From: Bacteroidota bacterium
GTDB taxonomy: Bacteria > Bacteroidota > Bacteroidia > Chitinophagales > Chitinophagaceae
NCBI GenBank assembly: GCA_023416995.1
Contig: JAEZGI010000032.1
Span: forward strand, 124,001 to 188,000
Length of the DNA: 64,000 bases
Direction: 5' to 3'
This document shows, one piece after another, positions 17,897 to 26,520 of the stretch. Within the stretch, counting starts at the first letter, position 1; each line of letters begins with the position of its first letter. The notes under the pieces are model-generated. The model did not search any database. It was not told where the DNA came from and saw only the letters and a program-made list of their open reading frames with translations. Position numbers and translations under genes: made by a program.

Positions 17897-17904
17897 TAAG
17901 TTTG
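17897..17904 (+). promoter_or_regulatory. Putative -7 box of the cytochrome oxidase operon (TAAGTTTG)
   Basis: Matches TAnnTTTG, 23 bases before the first ATG of the operon. There is no recognisable -33 box, as would fit an activator-dependent promoter with the palindrome array upstream. Confidence 0.5.
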
Positions 17905-17927
17905 CGTCCTAATCATTTACTAACATC

Positions 17928-18092
17928 ATGCAAACAATCATTCCCAATGAAACCCAGTCTCAGCATGCACCCGCAGAGGCGCATCAGGAGCGTTTCCGTC
18001 CTGTAGGGGCCACAGCATTTTTTATCGCTCTCATTTTATTATGTCTGGCCATCTGGTTCGGCATCTACTGGTTAATGCTTAGCAGAATTTAA
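17928..18092 (+). CDS. Small single-helix subunit of a ba3-type cytochrome c oxidase
   Basis: A 54-residue reading frame: ATG at 17928 and TAA at 18090-18092, 10 bases before subunit II. The first ~26 residues are polar (MQTIIPNETQ and following, with an AHQERFRPVG segment). They are followed by one membrane helix, TAFFIALILLCLAIWFGIYW, and a short tail. Its place at the head of the operon and its topology match the small extra subunit (subunit IIa or CbaD-like) found with family B heme-copper oxidases. It should sit in the cytoplasmic membrane beside subunits I and II. Confidence 0.75.
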   Translation: MQTIIPNETQSQHAPAEAHQERFRPVGATAFFIALILLCLAIWFGIYWLMLSRI

Positions 18093-18102
18093 AAACAACT
18101 TC

Positions 18103-18555
18103 ATGGCTCTAATAGACAAATTCGAAAAAAACGTACTGATTATCACAGCCTGTCTGATCGGCGTGTTCGTGTTCTCCATCTTATATGCACAGGGAAAATA
18201 CAAGGCAGATGTACCAGAATGCATTCCTTTTGATAAAGCATATACCACACCCGGGGTACATCAACTGGACGAAAAAACCTACCAGGTTTTCTCGGTCGCT
18301 TCGATGTGGGGTTTTCAACCTGCAGAAATTTATATCCCCGTTGGAAGCGAGGTAGACTTCTATGTATCCTCCAAAGATGTGGTACATGGTTTCAACATCG
18401 CAGAAAAAAATGTCAATATGATGGCAGTTTATGGCAACATCAACAAAACCACTGTTAAGTTCGATAAACCAGGCGTGTACCAGGTAGTATGTCATGAATA
18501 CTGCGGAACCGGTCACCAGAATATGAAAGCTGAAATCATTGTCAACTATCCTTAA
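18103..18555 (+). CDS. cbaB: Cytochrome c oxidase subunit II, ba3 type (CuA domain)
   Basis: A 150-residue membrane-anchored protein that receives electrons from cytochrome c. One N-terminal helix (VLIITACLIGVFVFSILYA) is followed by a periplasmic cupredoxin fold. All CuA ligands are visible: His in VVHGFN, then CHEYCGTGHQNM supplying two Cys, the Glu carbonyl, the second His and Met. The short length and single helix are typical of family B (ba3) oxidases. Its end precedes the subunit I start by 16 bases. Confidence 0.93.
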   Translation: MALIDKFEKNVLIITACLIGVFVFSILYAQGKYKADVPECIPFDKAYTTPGVHQLDEKTYQVFSVASMWGFQPAEIYIPVGSEVDFYVSSKDVVHGFNIAEKNVNMMAVYGNINKTTVKFDKPGVYQVVCHEYCGTGHQNMKAEIIVNYP

Positions 18556-18571
18556 CCCGCAAAATTCAATT

Positions 18572-20257
18572 ATGAAAGTCAGCAAATCTCTCAAGACACT
18601 TATATTTCTCGAACTCTCTATCCCGGTTGCCCTTTTAACGCTAGGTATTTACCACGGTCTTATGCAAACCATTTATCGTGCGGGCGTTTTACATCAGTCT
18701 GCGTTTGCAAAGCTTGATTATTACCAGGGTTTAACACTTCACGGCGTAATCAATGCATTGGTGCTTACAACATTTTTCGCCGTAGCCTTTGGCCATGCAG
18801 TTATGGCTTTCTATACCAGGAAAGAACCTAATCTTAGATTAGGCTGGATAAGTTTCGCACTTATGACCACTGGTACGCTGATGGCAGCCTGGGCAATGCT
18901 TGCGGGTAAGGCTTCTGTTTTATATACGTTTTATCCTCCGCTGAAGGGTCACCCGTTTTTCTATCTTGGTTCCGCATTACTGATTGTTGGATCATGGTTG
19001 CCTTTGTTTGACTGGGGTGCTATGTACAGAAGATGGAAGAAAGAAAACCCAACTACTAAAACACCGCTAGCCGTACTTGGAACGCTTATTAATTTCATCA
19101 TTTGGTTCGTGTGTACACTTGCTGTTGCTTATGAAGTGCTGGTACTGCTTTTACCATGGTCGATGGGCTGGACAAAAACCGTCAATGTTACCCTTGCGCG
19201 TACGCTGTTCTGGTTTTTTGGACATGCGCTTGTTTACTTCTGGTTGTTGCCTGCCTATATCATGTTTTACACCATTCTTCCAAAACTGGCGGGAGGAAAA
19301 CTATATTCCGATCTCGCAGGACGAATTGCCTTATTTCTCTTTTTGCTATTCTCAATACCTGTTGGCGTACATCATCAATACAGTGATCCCGGCATCACCC
19401 AGGGCGTTAAATTCTTCCAGGGAATGCTGACATTTGGTGTTGCAATACCCAGTTTTATTACGGCGTTCACTATAGCTGCTTCACTTGAATATGCAGGACG
19501 CAAACGCGGATCAAAAGGATGGTTTGGCTGGATGTTTAAATTACCGTACCTGGACAAACACAACTATATGTTTGCGTACCTGATCTGTGGTCTGATATTA
19601 TTCATCTTTGGAGGGCTTACAGGTATTGTAAATGCATCTTATCAATTAAACAATGTTATACACAATACAGCATGGCTACCCGGCCATTTCCACATGACCG
19701 TGGCCGGACCCGTTTTCCTGGCAATCATTGGTATGAGCACCTACCTGTATGCAAACATGTCCGGCAGAAAAATCTTCATGCCGTCAATAAACGTTATCAT
19801 CCCTTATCTCTGGACCATTGGCGTATTAATATTTTCCGGTGGATTGATGTGGGGTGGGTTACTGGGTGAACCAAGAAGAACAAATCTTGGCATTTCATAC
19901 CTGAATCCTGATAGTGAATTTTACCGGCCCGACTGGGTGCCGACAACAACACTCGCGCTGTTAGGAGGTATTATCATGTTCATCGCAGGCACCTTGTTTA
20001 TCGTCGTATTTTTTGGAACAATGTTCCGCCAGAAATCAAAACCCGCGGTACTTGAACTACCGGTGAGTGAGGCTTATCACGACGAAAAAAGAATTCCTGT
20101 GTTTGACAAATTCAAACCCTGGTTGATTGCTATGATCGTGATTCTGCTTATCGCTTATATACCCGCACTATTTAACGTAGCTGAAAATACCGGTCCCGGA
20201 GCACCGGCGTTCAACCCTGACAACCCCACACCAGTCACAACAGAATTGAATAAATAA
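18572..20257 (+). CDS. cbaA: Cytochrome c oxidase subunit I, ba3 type (family B heme-copper oxidase)
   Basis: Catalytic oxygen-reducing, proton-pumping subunit, 561 residues with about 13 membrane helices. ATG at 18572 is chosen over an in-frame TTG at 18539 inside the subunit II gene. Heme and copper ligands are visible: His in LHGVINALVL, the Cu-B His with the cross-linked Tyr in GHALVYFWLLPAY, the His pair in GVHHQYSDPG and the heme ligands in PGHFHMTVAG. These patterns and the small subunit II place it in family B. Together with the SCO protein and the cytochrome c downstream it forms a complete terminal-oxidase operon. Confidence 0.95.
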   Translation: MKVSKSLKTLIFLELSIPVALLTLGIYHGLMQTIYRAGVLHQSAFAKLDYYQGLTLHGVINALVLTTFFAVAFGHAVMAFYTRKEPNLRLGWISFALMTTGTLMAAWAMLAGKASVLYTFYPPLKGHPFFYLGSALLIVGSWLPLFDWGAMYRRWKKENPTTKTPLAVLGTLINFIIWFVCTLAVAYEVLVLLLPWSMGWTKTVNVTLARTLFWFFGHALVYFWLLPAYIMFYTILPKLAGGKLYSDLAGRIALFLFLLFSIPVGVHHQYSDPGITQGVKFFQGMLTFGVAIPSFITAFTIAASLEYAGRKRGSKGWFGWMFKLPYLDKHNYMFAYLICGLILFIFGGLTGIVNASYQLNNVIHNTAWLPGHFHMTVAGPVFLAIIGMSTYLYANMSGRKIFMPSINVIIPYLWTIGVLIFSGGLMWGGLLGEPRRTNLGISYLNPDSEFYRPDWVPTTTLALLGGIIMFIAGTLFIVVFFGTMFRQKSKPAVLELPVSEAYHDEKRIPVFDKFKPWLIAMIVILLIAYIPALFNVAENTGPGAPAFNPDNPTPVTTELNK

Positions 20258-20262
20258 CAAAC

Positions 20263-20919
20263 ATGAAGTCTGTCCATCTGTTACTGATATTAGCCATTGC
20301 TGCACCGTTTTCTATCTATGGGGTATATCGCATCATCAGTGAAAAACACGTTTCTCTCCCTGTATACGCCAACCTTCAGCAACGAAGTGTGAAGTCACAG
20401 CAATACTGGAATGAGGCATCTGTGCTGGTGGATCACGATGGATTAAGAAATGCCATTAATGACAATGGGAAAATTAAAGTGGTGAACTTTTTTTTTGCAA
20501 ACTGCCCGGTGATCTGTCCGGCCATGACCAGGAATCTGCAAAACCTACAAGCTTCTTTCGATGCGGAGGAAATTGAACTGATCAGTTTTACGATCGATCC
20601 CGCCCGTGATAGCATATCCGCATTGCAGGCGTTTGCGAAGCGTAGTAATCTTAACACCACCAACTGGCGCCTGATTACCGGTAATAAAAAAACCATCTAT
20701 GGCCTCGCACGTAACAATTTTACAATACTGGCGGGCGATGGCGATGGAGGCGAAAATGATTTTATACATAGTGAGCAGGTGGTATTGATAGATGCAAAAA
20801 ACAATATCCGGGGCTATTACAGCGGCATTAAGTCGTCGGAGATTAGTCAACTTGCCAAAGACATTAAAAAATTACAAAATGAGAAACAGGAATCTACTTC
20901 TGCTTGGCTTTCTTTTTAG
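20263..20919 (+). CDS. SCO1/SenC-family copper chaperone
   Basis: A 218-residue thioredoxin-fold protein with an N-terminal membrane anchor (LLLILAIAAPFSIYGVY), acting on the periplasmic side. The copper-binding CxxxC is in FANCPVICPAM, and the distal His ligand is in FIHSEQ. SCO proteins load copper into the CuA site, which fits its position right after the oxidase subunits. Its 3' end overlaps the next gene by 41 bases. Confidence 0.92.
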   Translation: MKSVHLLLILAIAAPFSIYGVYRIISEKHVSLPVYANLQQRSVKSQQYWNEASVLVDHDGLRNAINDNGKIKVVNFFFANCPVICPAMTRNLQNLQASFDAEEIELISFTIDPARDSISALQAFAKRSNLNTTNWRLITGNKKTIYGLARNNFTILAGDGDGGENDFIHSEQVVLIDAKNNIRGYYSGIKSSEISQLAKDIKKLQNEKQESTSAWLSF

Positions 20920-21427
20920 TTTTATCGTCCCATCATTACATGCCAATGATGCACCGGCAGAAGATGGAAAAGAAATTTTTACGGTACGTTGCGCATCATG
21001 TCATAATGTGAATAAAAAGGCAGTGGGGCCCGCTCTGGCAGGTATCGATGAACGCAGAAGTGCAGAGTGGATCACAAAGTTTGTTCAGTCATCACAAACA
21101 ATGGTCAGCGCTGGCGACGCGGATGCTGTTGCAATTTTCAGGGAGTTCAATAACATACCCATGCCTGATCATAAAGATCTGACCGCTGACGACATCGCAA
21201 ATGTGGTTGCATACATCAGATCGGCTACAGTTGCGGGTTCGGATGAAAAAGCACCTTTCGCAAGACCGGGTAAACTTCAACCGGCCTGGGTACCCTTGTC
21301 GATCACGGGCAACGCAGGCTTTTTTATAAGCTATCTTGCACTTGTTGGGGTGCTGATTATGGTGTTGTTGTTTGCCGTTAATATGTCAGAATTAAGGTCG
21401 TCAACAAAACAGCAGAAAGAATCTTAG
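20879..21427 (+). CDS. Membrane-anchored monoheme cytochrome c
   Basis: A 182-residue protein with a signal peptide (LLLLGFLFSFIVPSLHA), a class I cytochrome c domain and a C-terminal membrane helix (GFFISYLALVGVLIMVLLFAV). The heme site is CASCH near residue 40. The Met axial ligand is probably in NIPMPDHKDL, and the domain ends in the usual DDIANVVAYI helix. The start at 20879 lies inside the SCO gene and gives a clean signal peptide; an earlier in-frame start at 20792 would not. It is the likely electron donor of the oxidase. Confidence 0.9.
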   Translation: MRNRNLLLLGFLFSFIVPSLHANDAPAEDGKEIFTVRCASCHNVNKKAVGPALAGIDERRSAEWITKFVQSSQTMVSAGDADAVAIFREFNNIPMPDHKDLTADDIANVVAYIRSATVAGSDEKAPFARPGKLQPAWVPLSITGNAGFFISYLALVGVLIMVLLFAVNMSELRSSTKQQKES

Positions 21428-21451
21428 AACCCGCTTTAGTTGTTATTAAAG

Positions 21452-21491
21452 AAACCAACCCTGTCGTTCTAGTTGAAGACAGGGTTGGTTT
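21452..21491. terminator. Strong intrinsic terminator between convergent operons
   Basis: A 14-bp perfect stem AAACCAACCCTGTC/GACAGGGTTGGTTT (21452-21465 with 21478-21491), 12-base loop, ending in T-rich sequence. It can stop the oxidase operon and, from the other side, the permease operon. Confidence 0.9.
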
Positions 21492-21524
21492 ATTTAACTT
21501 CTTAACCGAAATTCTGGTATCAAC

Positions 21525-24023
21525 TTACTCGGAACGAAGACTGTTAATGGGGTTAGCTAAGGCCGCTTTCAGGGAATGAAAACTCACTGCTACCAGCGCG
21601 CATAAAAATCCGGCAACACCGGCCCACAGATACACGGAATGATCAAGTGAAATGCGGTATGCAAAACCCTGGAGCCAATTTTGGGCAATATAAGTACTCA
21701 AAGGTATCGCGACGATGACTGATAGAAGAACGATTAAAAAGGTCCCTTTATTAAGTGTAAAAAAGATGGTAGCAGTGCCTGCGCCCATCACTTTTCTAAT
21801 ACCTATTTCTTTCACGCGATTTACCGCCATGATGGCTGACAATCCAAATAATCCAAGACATGCAATGAAAATAGCCATGGCGGAAGCGGCAGATATGATC
21901 TGCATCCATTGCTGGTGACTTATCACCGTATTTGCAATATCATCATCCAGGAAAGTATATTTAAATGCCTCACCGGCGCTATAACGGGTAAATGCGTTTT
22001 CAAGCTTGTTCACAGCTAAAGAAAGGTCCTGGTTTTTTGCCACCCTGAACCAAAGATACATAGCAGACCCTGGACGGCAGACATGATAGGAGGGGACAAT
22101 CTCCTTTTCGAGGCCATCAATGTGATAATCTTTGTTAACGCCAATGATGATGCTTCCTAATGTTTTGTTGACAGTGTTTAACTCAGGGGAACCCAACAGC
22201 TTAAATAATTTTTCATTTACTATCACATGGCTGCGGGTTCCGGACATACTCGAATCCAGCATCTCTTTCGGAATGAGAGTCGGGATGGAGTCACTTTTAA
22301 TTGACGGATCAAAAGCGCGGCCATGAAGCATGGGTATGTTATTAAACGCAAAATAGTTGAAGTCTACAGTGATTTCTGCTAGCATCTGCTGGGCACCATT
22401 GATCATATAACTTTTCGTATCATAACCACCGTTAAACTTGAAGCCTGTTGCCGTAAAACCTGTAAACACAGGATCTGTGGCCACAAAAGACGAGAAATAG
22501 CGGCTTGCATCCAGCGTTTTTTCATCATTGAACCTAAAAGGTGATTGAACCGATACAACATGTTCCTTATCGAAGCCAAGTTCTTTTTGAGACATGTAAC
22601 GCATTTGCTTTGCTATAACAATGGCAAATGTGATCAATACGATACAACATACATATTGCACTGCAACAAAAGCACGCGACAGCGGCAAACTCATTTTTGA
22701 CGTGCTATGCCGGCGCAGCATCTTCAGCGGTTGGAGCCCAATAAGTTTCAATGCAGGAAAAATGCCAGAAACAAAACAAAGTAAAAAGGCGAAACTCATC
22801 AACAACAAGGCAACCTCAACATCGAGTATTTCTTTGAGGGGAATCTGTACACCCGTTAATCCGTTGAACCATGGCAATGCCATCACGGCGATGATTACAC
22901 CAAATACCATAGCCAAAAGAACCAGCAACTGGGTTTCTACAAAATAGCCCCTAAGAATATGTTTGGCGCCTGCACCGATAGTTTTACGCACACCAATCTC
23001 CTGCGACCGCGCAGTTATGTTGCTGATAGAAAGCAATACATGGTTAACGCAGGCAATGAGTAAAGCAATCAACGCCAAAGTGACCAGCTGATTGACGCTT
23101 ACAATATCTGTATAATAAAACCATGGAGCGGCCGGGTTGATGTGTGCCTGCACAAAAGGTCTCGCAAACAATGATAATTCTGCCACCTGGTCAGCTTTGC
23201 CCCGCTCTGTATAACTCTGTATCAACGGGGCAAAAAATTGTTTAGCATAATCCTTCAACTTCGCCGAAAACGCCGCACGCGAAGCGGTGGGTGATAACTC
23301 AACCAGCAAAAAATGTGACATGGTTCTCGTACCATTTTTCACATAGTTTGGATACGACTTTGCCCCCTCTACCGGTACCATGAGATCAAACTGGAAACTA
23401 CTGGTGGATGGGAAGTTTGCCGCGACCGCCGTTACCACAAAAAGTTTATCAGGCTCATTATTCACTGATATGGTTTTGCCGATTGGTTCCTCGTTTCCAA
23501 AAATCAGCGAAGCCAGTTGCTCACTCAATACAACACTGCTGTTATTGGAAAACGGATCCGAGGCTGAACCTTTCAGGATCGGAAAACTGAACATCGAAAA
23601 GAATCCCGTATCGACATATACACCAGCCTTATCCTTTACTGCCACCGTTTTGTCTTTGTACCTTATCACCGGTTCATACATTGGTTTAAGCCTTACGGCA
23701 GCAGTTACCTCCGGAAAGTTTACTTTCAGATCCGGTGCCAGTCCTACGGGTAACACGATCATATTGCGTTCACCCGGGTCGGCTGTAAGAAAAGAAAACA
23801 ATCCCGAGTCTTTTACAGGTTCTTGACCTCCAAGGCTACTCATCTCGATGCGCACTATATTATTTGCCTTCGAATGGAATTTATCCATCAATATCCCGTG
23901 TCTTACATAAAGCGCCACCAGGATGATAAATGCCGATGCCACACCGAGACCAGTAATGTTAACAACCGAGTATAACTTGTTTTTTCTAAGGTTTCTGAAT
24001 GCCAATCTTAAGTCCTGTTTCAT
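21525..24023 (-). CDS. FtsX/MacB-like ABC permease, array copy 3
   Basis: 832 residues in the Bacteroidota two-FtsX layout: an N-terminal helix after LAFRNLRKNKLYSVVNITGLG, a MacB-type periplasmic domain, three helices with ITARSQEIGVRKTIGAG, a second periplasmic domain and three final helices with VNRVKEIGIRKVMGAG. The end is NPINSLRSE. Such proteins normally pair with a LolD/MacB-type ATPase, which is not in this window. It is the last of three paralogues read in the same direction and lies 28 bases after copy 2, so it should be co-transcribed. The transported or expelled molecule is unknown. Confidence 0.88.
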   Translation of the reverse strand: MKQDLRLAFRNLRKNKLYSVVNITGLGVASAFIILVALYVRHGILMDKFHSKANNIVRIEMSSLGGQEPVKDSGLFSFLTADPGERNMIVLPVGLAPDLKVNFPEVTAAVRLKPMYEPVIRYKDKTVAVKDKAGVYVDTGFFSMFSFPILKGSASDPFSNNSSVVLSEQLASLIFGNEEPIGKTISVNNEPDKLFVVTAVAANFPSTSSFQFDLMVPVEGAKSYPNYVKNGTRTMSHFLLVELSPTASRAAFSAKLKDYAKQFFAPLIQSYTERGKADQVAELSLFARPFVQAHINPAAPWFYYTDIVSVNQLVTLALIALLIACVNHVLLSISNITARSQEIGVRKTIGAGAKHILRGYFVETQLLVLLAMVFGVIIAVMALPWFNGLTGVQIPLKEILDVEVALLLMSFAFLLCFVSGIFPALKLIGLQPLKMLRRHSTSKMSLPLSRAFVAVQYVCCIVLITFAIVIAKQMRYMSQKELGFDKEHVVSVQSPFRFNDEKTLDASRYFSSFVATDPVFTGFTATGFKFNGGYDTKSYMINGAQQMLAEITVDFNYFAFNNIPMLHGRAFDPSIKSDSIPTLIPKEMLDSSMSGTRSHVIVNEKLFKLLGSPELNTVNKTLGSIIIGVNKDYHIDGLEKEIVPSYHVCRPGSAMYLWFRVAKNQDLSLAVNKLENAFTRYSAGEAFKYTFLDDDIANTVISHQQWMQIISAASAMAIFIACLGLFGLSAIMAVNRVKEIGIRKVMGAGTATIFFTLNKGTFLIVLLSVIVAIPLSTYIAQNWLQGFAYRISLDHSVYLWAGVAGFLCALVAVSFHSLKAALANPINSLRSE

Positions 24024-24051
24024 CTATCGGTAATTGTATATTAAATATTGG

Positions 24052-26478
24052 TTATTCGTTACGTAAACTATTGACAGGATTTGCAAGCGCCGCCCTGATT
24101 GCTTGAAGACTTACGGGAATGACGGCCGCGAGCAACGTAACCAAACCGGCCAGTAACATTACCCATGCAGGAAAATCAATCCTGTAGGAAAAATTCTCAA
24201 GCCACTTGTTCATCAACAGCCAGGCGATAGGGGATGCGATTAAAAATGCAATTAGTACCAGTCTTACAAATTCAGAAGAGAGCAGATTAACGATGGAATA
24301 TACAGAGGCCCCCAGCACCTTCCGTATGCCGATTTCTTTCACCCGTTGTTGCGCGGAATGAACCACCAGGCCAAATATACCCAGTGCAGCAAGCGCCATA
24401 GTAAGTATGCTAAAGAATGTAAATAATTGTCTCAGCCTTTGCTCTGATTTATATTGAGCAGCAAGCATCTCATCTACCCATCCGATGTCAAGCAATTTGT
24501 ATGCAAAAAAGCTTTTCCATAATCCCTGCAAGGTTTCAGTTACTTGTTTCTGAGCGCCGGGACTGACACGGATCAGCATAGCACCATATTGCGGATTACG
24601 GTCACCAAGAATTATTGTGGGTCCGAGTTTTTCATGGAAAGACTGGTTGTGAAAATCTCTTACAACTCCTACAGGCACCACCCTGGCGTTGGTCAATTGT
24701 TTGTTGAGGGCTTCAACCCTTAGCAACTTTGCAGTGGTGGCCGTTACTATTGCCGGGCGGGTATCTGCAAGCGTTTTGTACACTTTAGGATCATGATCCC
24801 GGAGACTATCTTCATTCATCGCATCCGTAACAAGATCACTGCTGAGTAAACGCCCCTCCTGGAGTTGAAGACCCAATGTACTGGCAAGATGTACATCTCC
24901 TGAGATATACCATATATTGATCTTATTACCGGCATTTGAAGGGTCGTCTATCTCTCTCGACATATACCCCGCGCCGTTTGACGGCAACCAGGAGGTGATA
25001 CTTGCAGCAGTGACACCGGGAATACGCGCCACTTCATTTCTAAACGATTCTCCCTTGCCGTCCCATGAAACGATGCCAAGCTGCATCAGGTTACTCTTAT
25101 TAAATCCCAGGTCAGCTTTTTCAATAAATCTGAGTTGTTGCTGAACAATCAGCATTGCAAGCAACACAACTATTGATATAGAAAATTGCAGCACCACCAG
25201 CGACTTGCGCAGAAAGGTCTGCATAGCAGGCGCGCGGAATACCTGTCCTTTTATACTGCCGGCCGCACGAAAACCTGACATCACCCAGGCGGGATATAAC
25301 CCTGTAAAAAATCCAACGACGATAGTGGCGGCGATAGTAGTCATCAGCAGCGGAAATCCCGAAAAAAGCGTACGAACCAGGCTATGGCCAAGATACAATT
25401 CAATGGCGGGTAACGAAGCCTGGTAAATGATCGTTGCCAGAACAGCCGAAAGTGTAAAAATCACAAGCGCCTCCCTGATAAAGATGGACATTATCTGTTT
25501 CCTCGAAGCGCCCAGCACTTTCCGTACACCTGTATCACGTAAATTGGTAACCGATCTTGCAGTATTTAAGTTTATATAATTTACACAGGCTATAACCATT
25601 AACAACAACGCCACTCCGGAAAAAATATACACGTTTTTGCGACTGCCTTTGACTGGCTGAAATTCTGCAAAATCTGAGTCGAGGTAAATGTTCCTGATGT
25701 TTTGCAGCTCGTACTGATACGGGTTCGTGACGTCCACCTGGCTTTTATACCAGCGGTTGATTTTGTTGCTCAATTCCGCTGCATTCGTGCCTGGTTTCAA
25801 CAATAGATACTGCTGGGCAAATGTTCCGAATTGTGACTTATTAAGTGCTTCACTACGCCGCCGGTTGATGCGAATTACATCTGCGCGTAAATGAGTGTTT
25901 GCAGGGATATCGGCAATGATCCCCGTAATAAGATATTCCTGTGGTGCTGCACCGTATGCAGGAACATCACGTATGAACGCACCAACGGGATCTTTGTCTT
26001 TGAAAATCTTCTTTCTAAAAGACTCTGTAATCACAAGGTTCACCTGTCCTTCAACATAAATCTGTGGTTCACCGGCAAGAACCCGGAAATCAAGCAGGTC
26101 CCAAACGGCTGAGTCGGTGTTTAGCACGTTTGCCGTGACGCCGTTACTTTCGTTATTACCCGGATTTAACTGAATCGTTCCGATCGAAAAAGACGAATAG
26201 TTTTCGACCTCCGGGTAAATCTTTTTCAACTCGGGACCAAGACTTACAAAAGAAGACGGGAACCGGTCATAAAGTCCTTCCCCCATCTTATTTACTGAAA
26301 TGATCCGGTATATATCGCTTGATCGCTTCCAGTGGCGGTCGTATGATAAATCGTCAATAACTACCGTCGCAATTATGAGACAGGCGCATAAACCCACTGT
26401 GAGACCAAGAACGTTTATGACGGCATACAACCTTTGTTTCCTGATTGATCGAAAAGCAGCAGAGAGCGACCTAAACAT
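24052..26478 (-). CDS. FtsX/MacB-like ABC permease, array copy 2
   Basis: 808 residues, the same double-FtsX layout as its neighbours. It begins MFRSLSAAFRSIRKQRLYAV, has the mid-protein motif NLRDTGVRKVLGASRKQI and the C-terminal VKEIGIRKVLGAS, and ends NPVNSLRNE. It lies 42 bases after copy 1. The periplasmic loops differ strongly from those of copies 1 and 3 while the cytoplasmic coupling motifs are kept, which suggests divergent partner or ligand recognition. Confidence 0.88.
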   Translation of the reverse strand: MFRSLSAAFRSIRKQRLYAVINVLGLTVGLCACLIIATVVIDDLSYDRHWKRSSDIYRIISVNKMGEGLYDRFPSSFVSLGPELKKIYPEVENYSSFSIGTIQLNPGNNESNGVTANVLNTDSAVWDLLDFRVLAGEPQIYVEGQVNLVITESFRKKIFKDKDPVGAFIRDVPAYGAAPQEYLITGIIADIPANTHLRADVIRINRRRSEALNKSQFGTFAQQYLLLKPGTNAAELSNKINRWYKSQVDVTNPYQYELQNIRNIYLDSDFAEFQPVKGSRKNVYIFSGVALLLMVIACVNYINLNTARSVTNLRDTGVRKVLGASRKQIMSIFIREALVIFTLSAVLATIIYQASLPAIELYLGHSLVRTLFSGFPLLMTTIAATIVVGFFTGLYPAWVMSGFRAAGSIKGQVFRAPAMQTFLRKSLVVLQFSISIVVLLAMLIVQQQLRFIEKADLGFNKSNLMQLGIVSWDGKGESFRNEVARIPGVTAASITSWLPSNGAGYMSREIDDPSNAGNKINIWYISGDVHLASTLGLQLQEGRLLSSDLVTDAMNEDSLRDHDPKVYKTLADTRPAIVTATTAKLLRVEALNKQLTNARVVPVGVVRDFHNQSFHEKLGPTIILGDRNPQYGAMLIRVSPGAQKQVTETLQGLWKSFFAYKLLDIGWVDEMLAAQYKSEQRLRQLFTFFSILTMALAALGIFGLVVHSAQQRVKEIGIRKVLGASVYSIVNLLSSEFVRLVLIAFLIASPIAWLLMNKWLENFSYRIDFPAWVMLLAGLVTLLAAVIPVSLQAIRAALANPVNSLRNE

Positions 26479-26520
26479 GTATTTATCCTATTTAAATGTT
26501 TTGTGCACAGTTGGTGGTTG

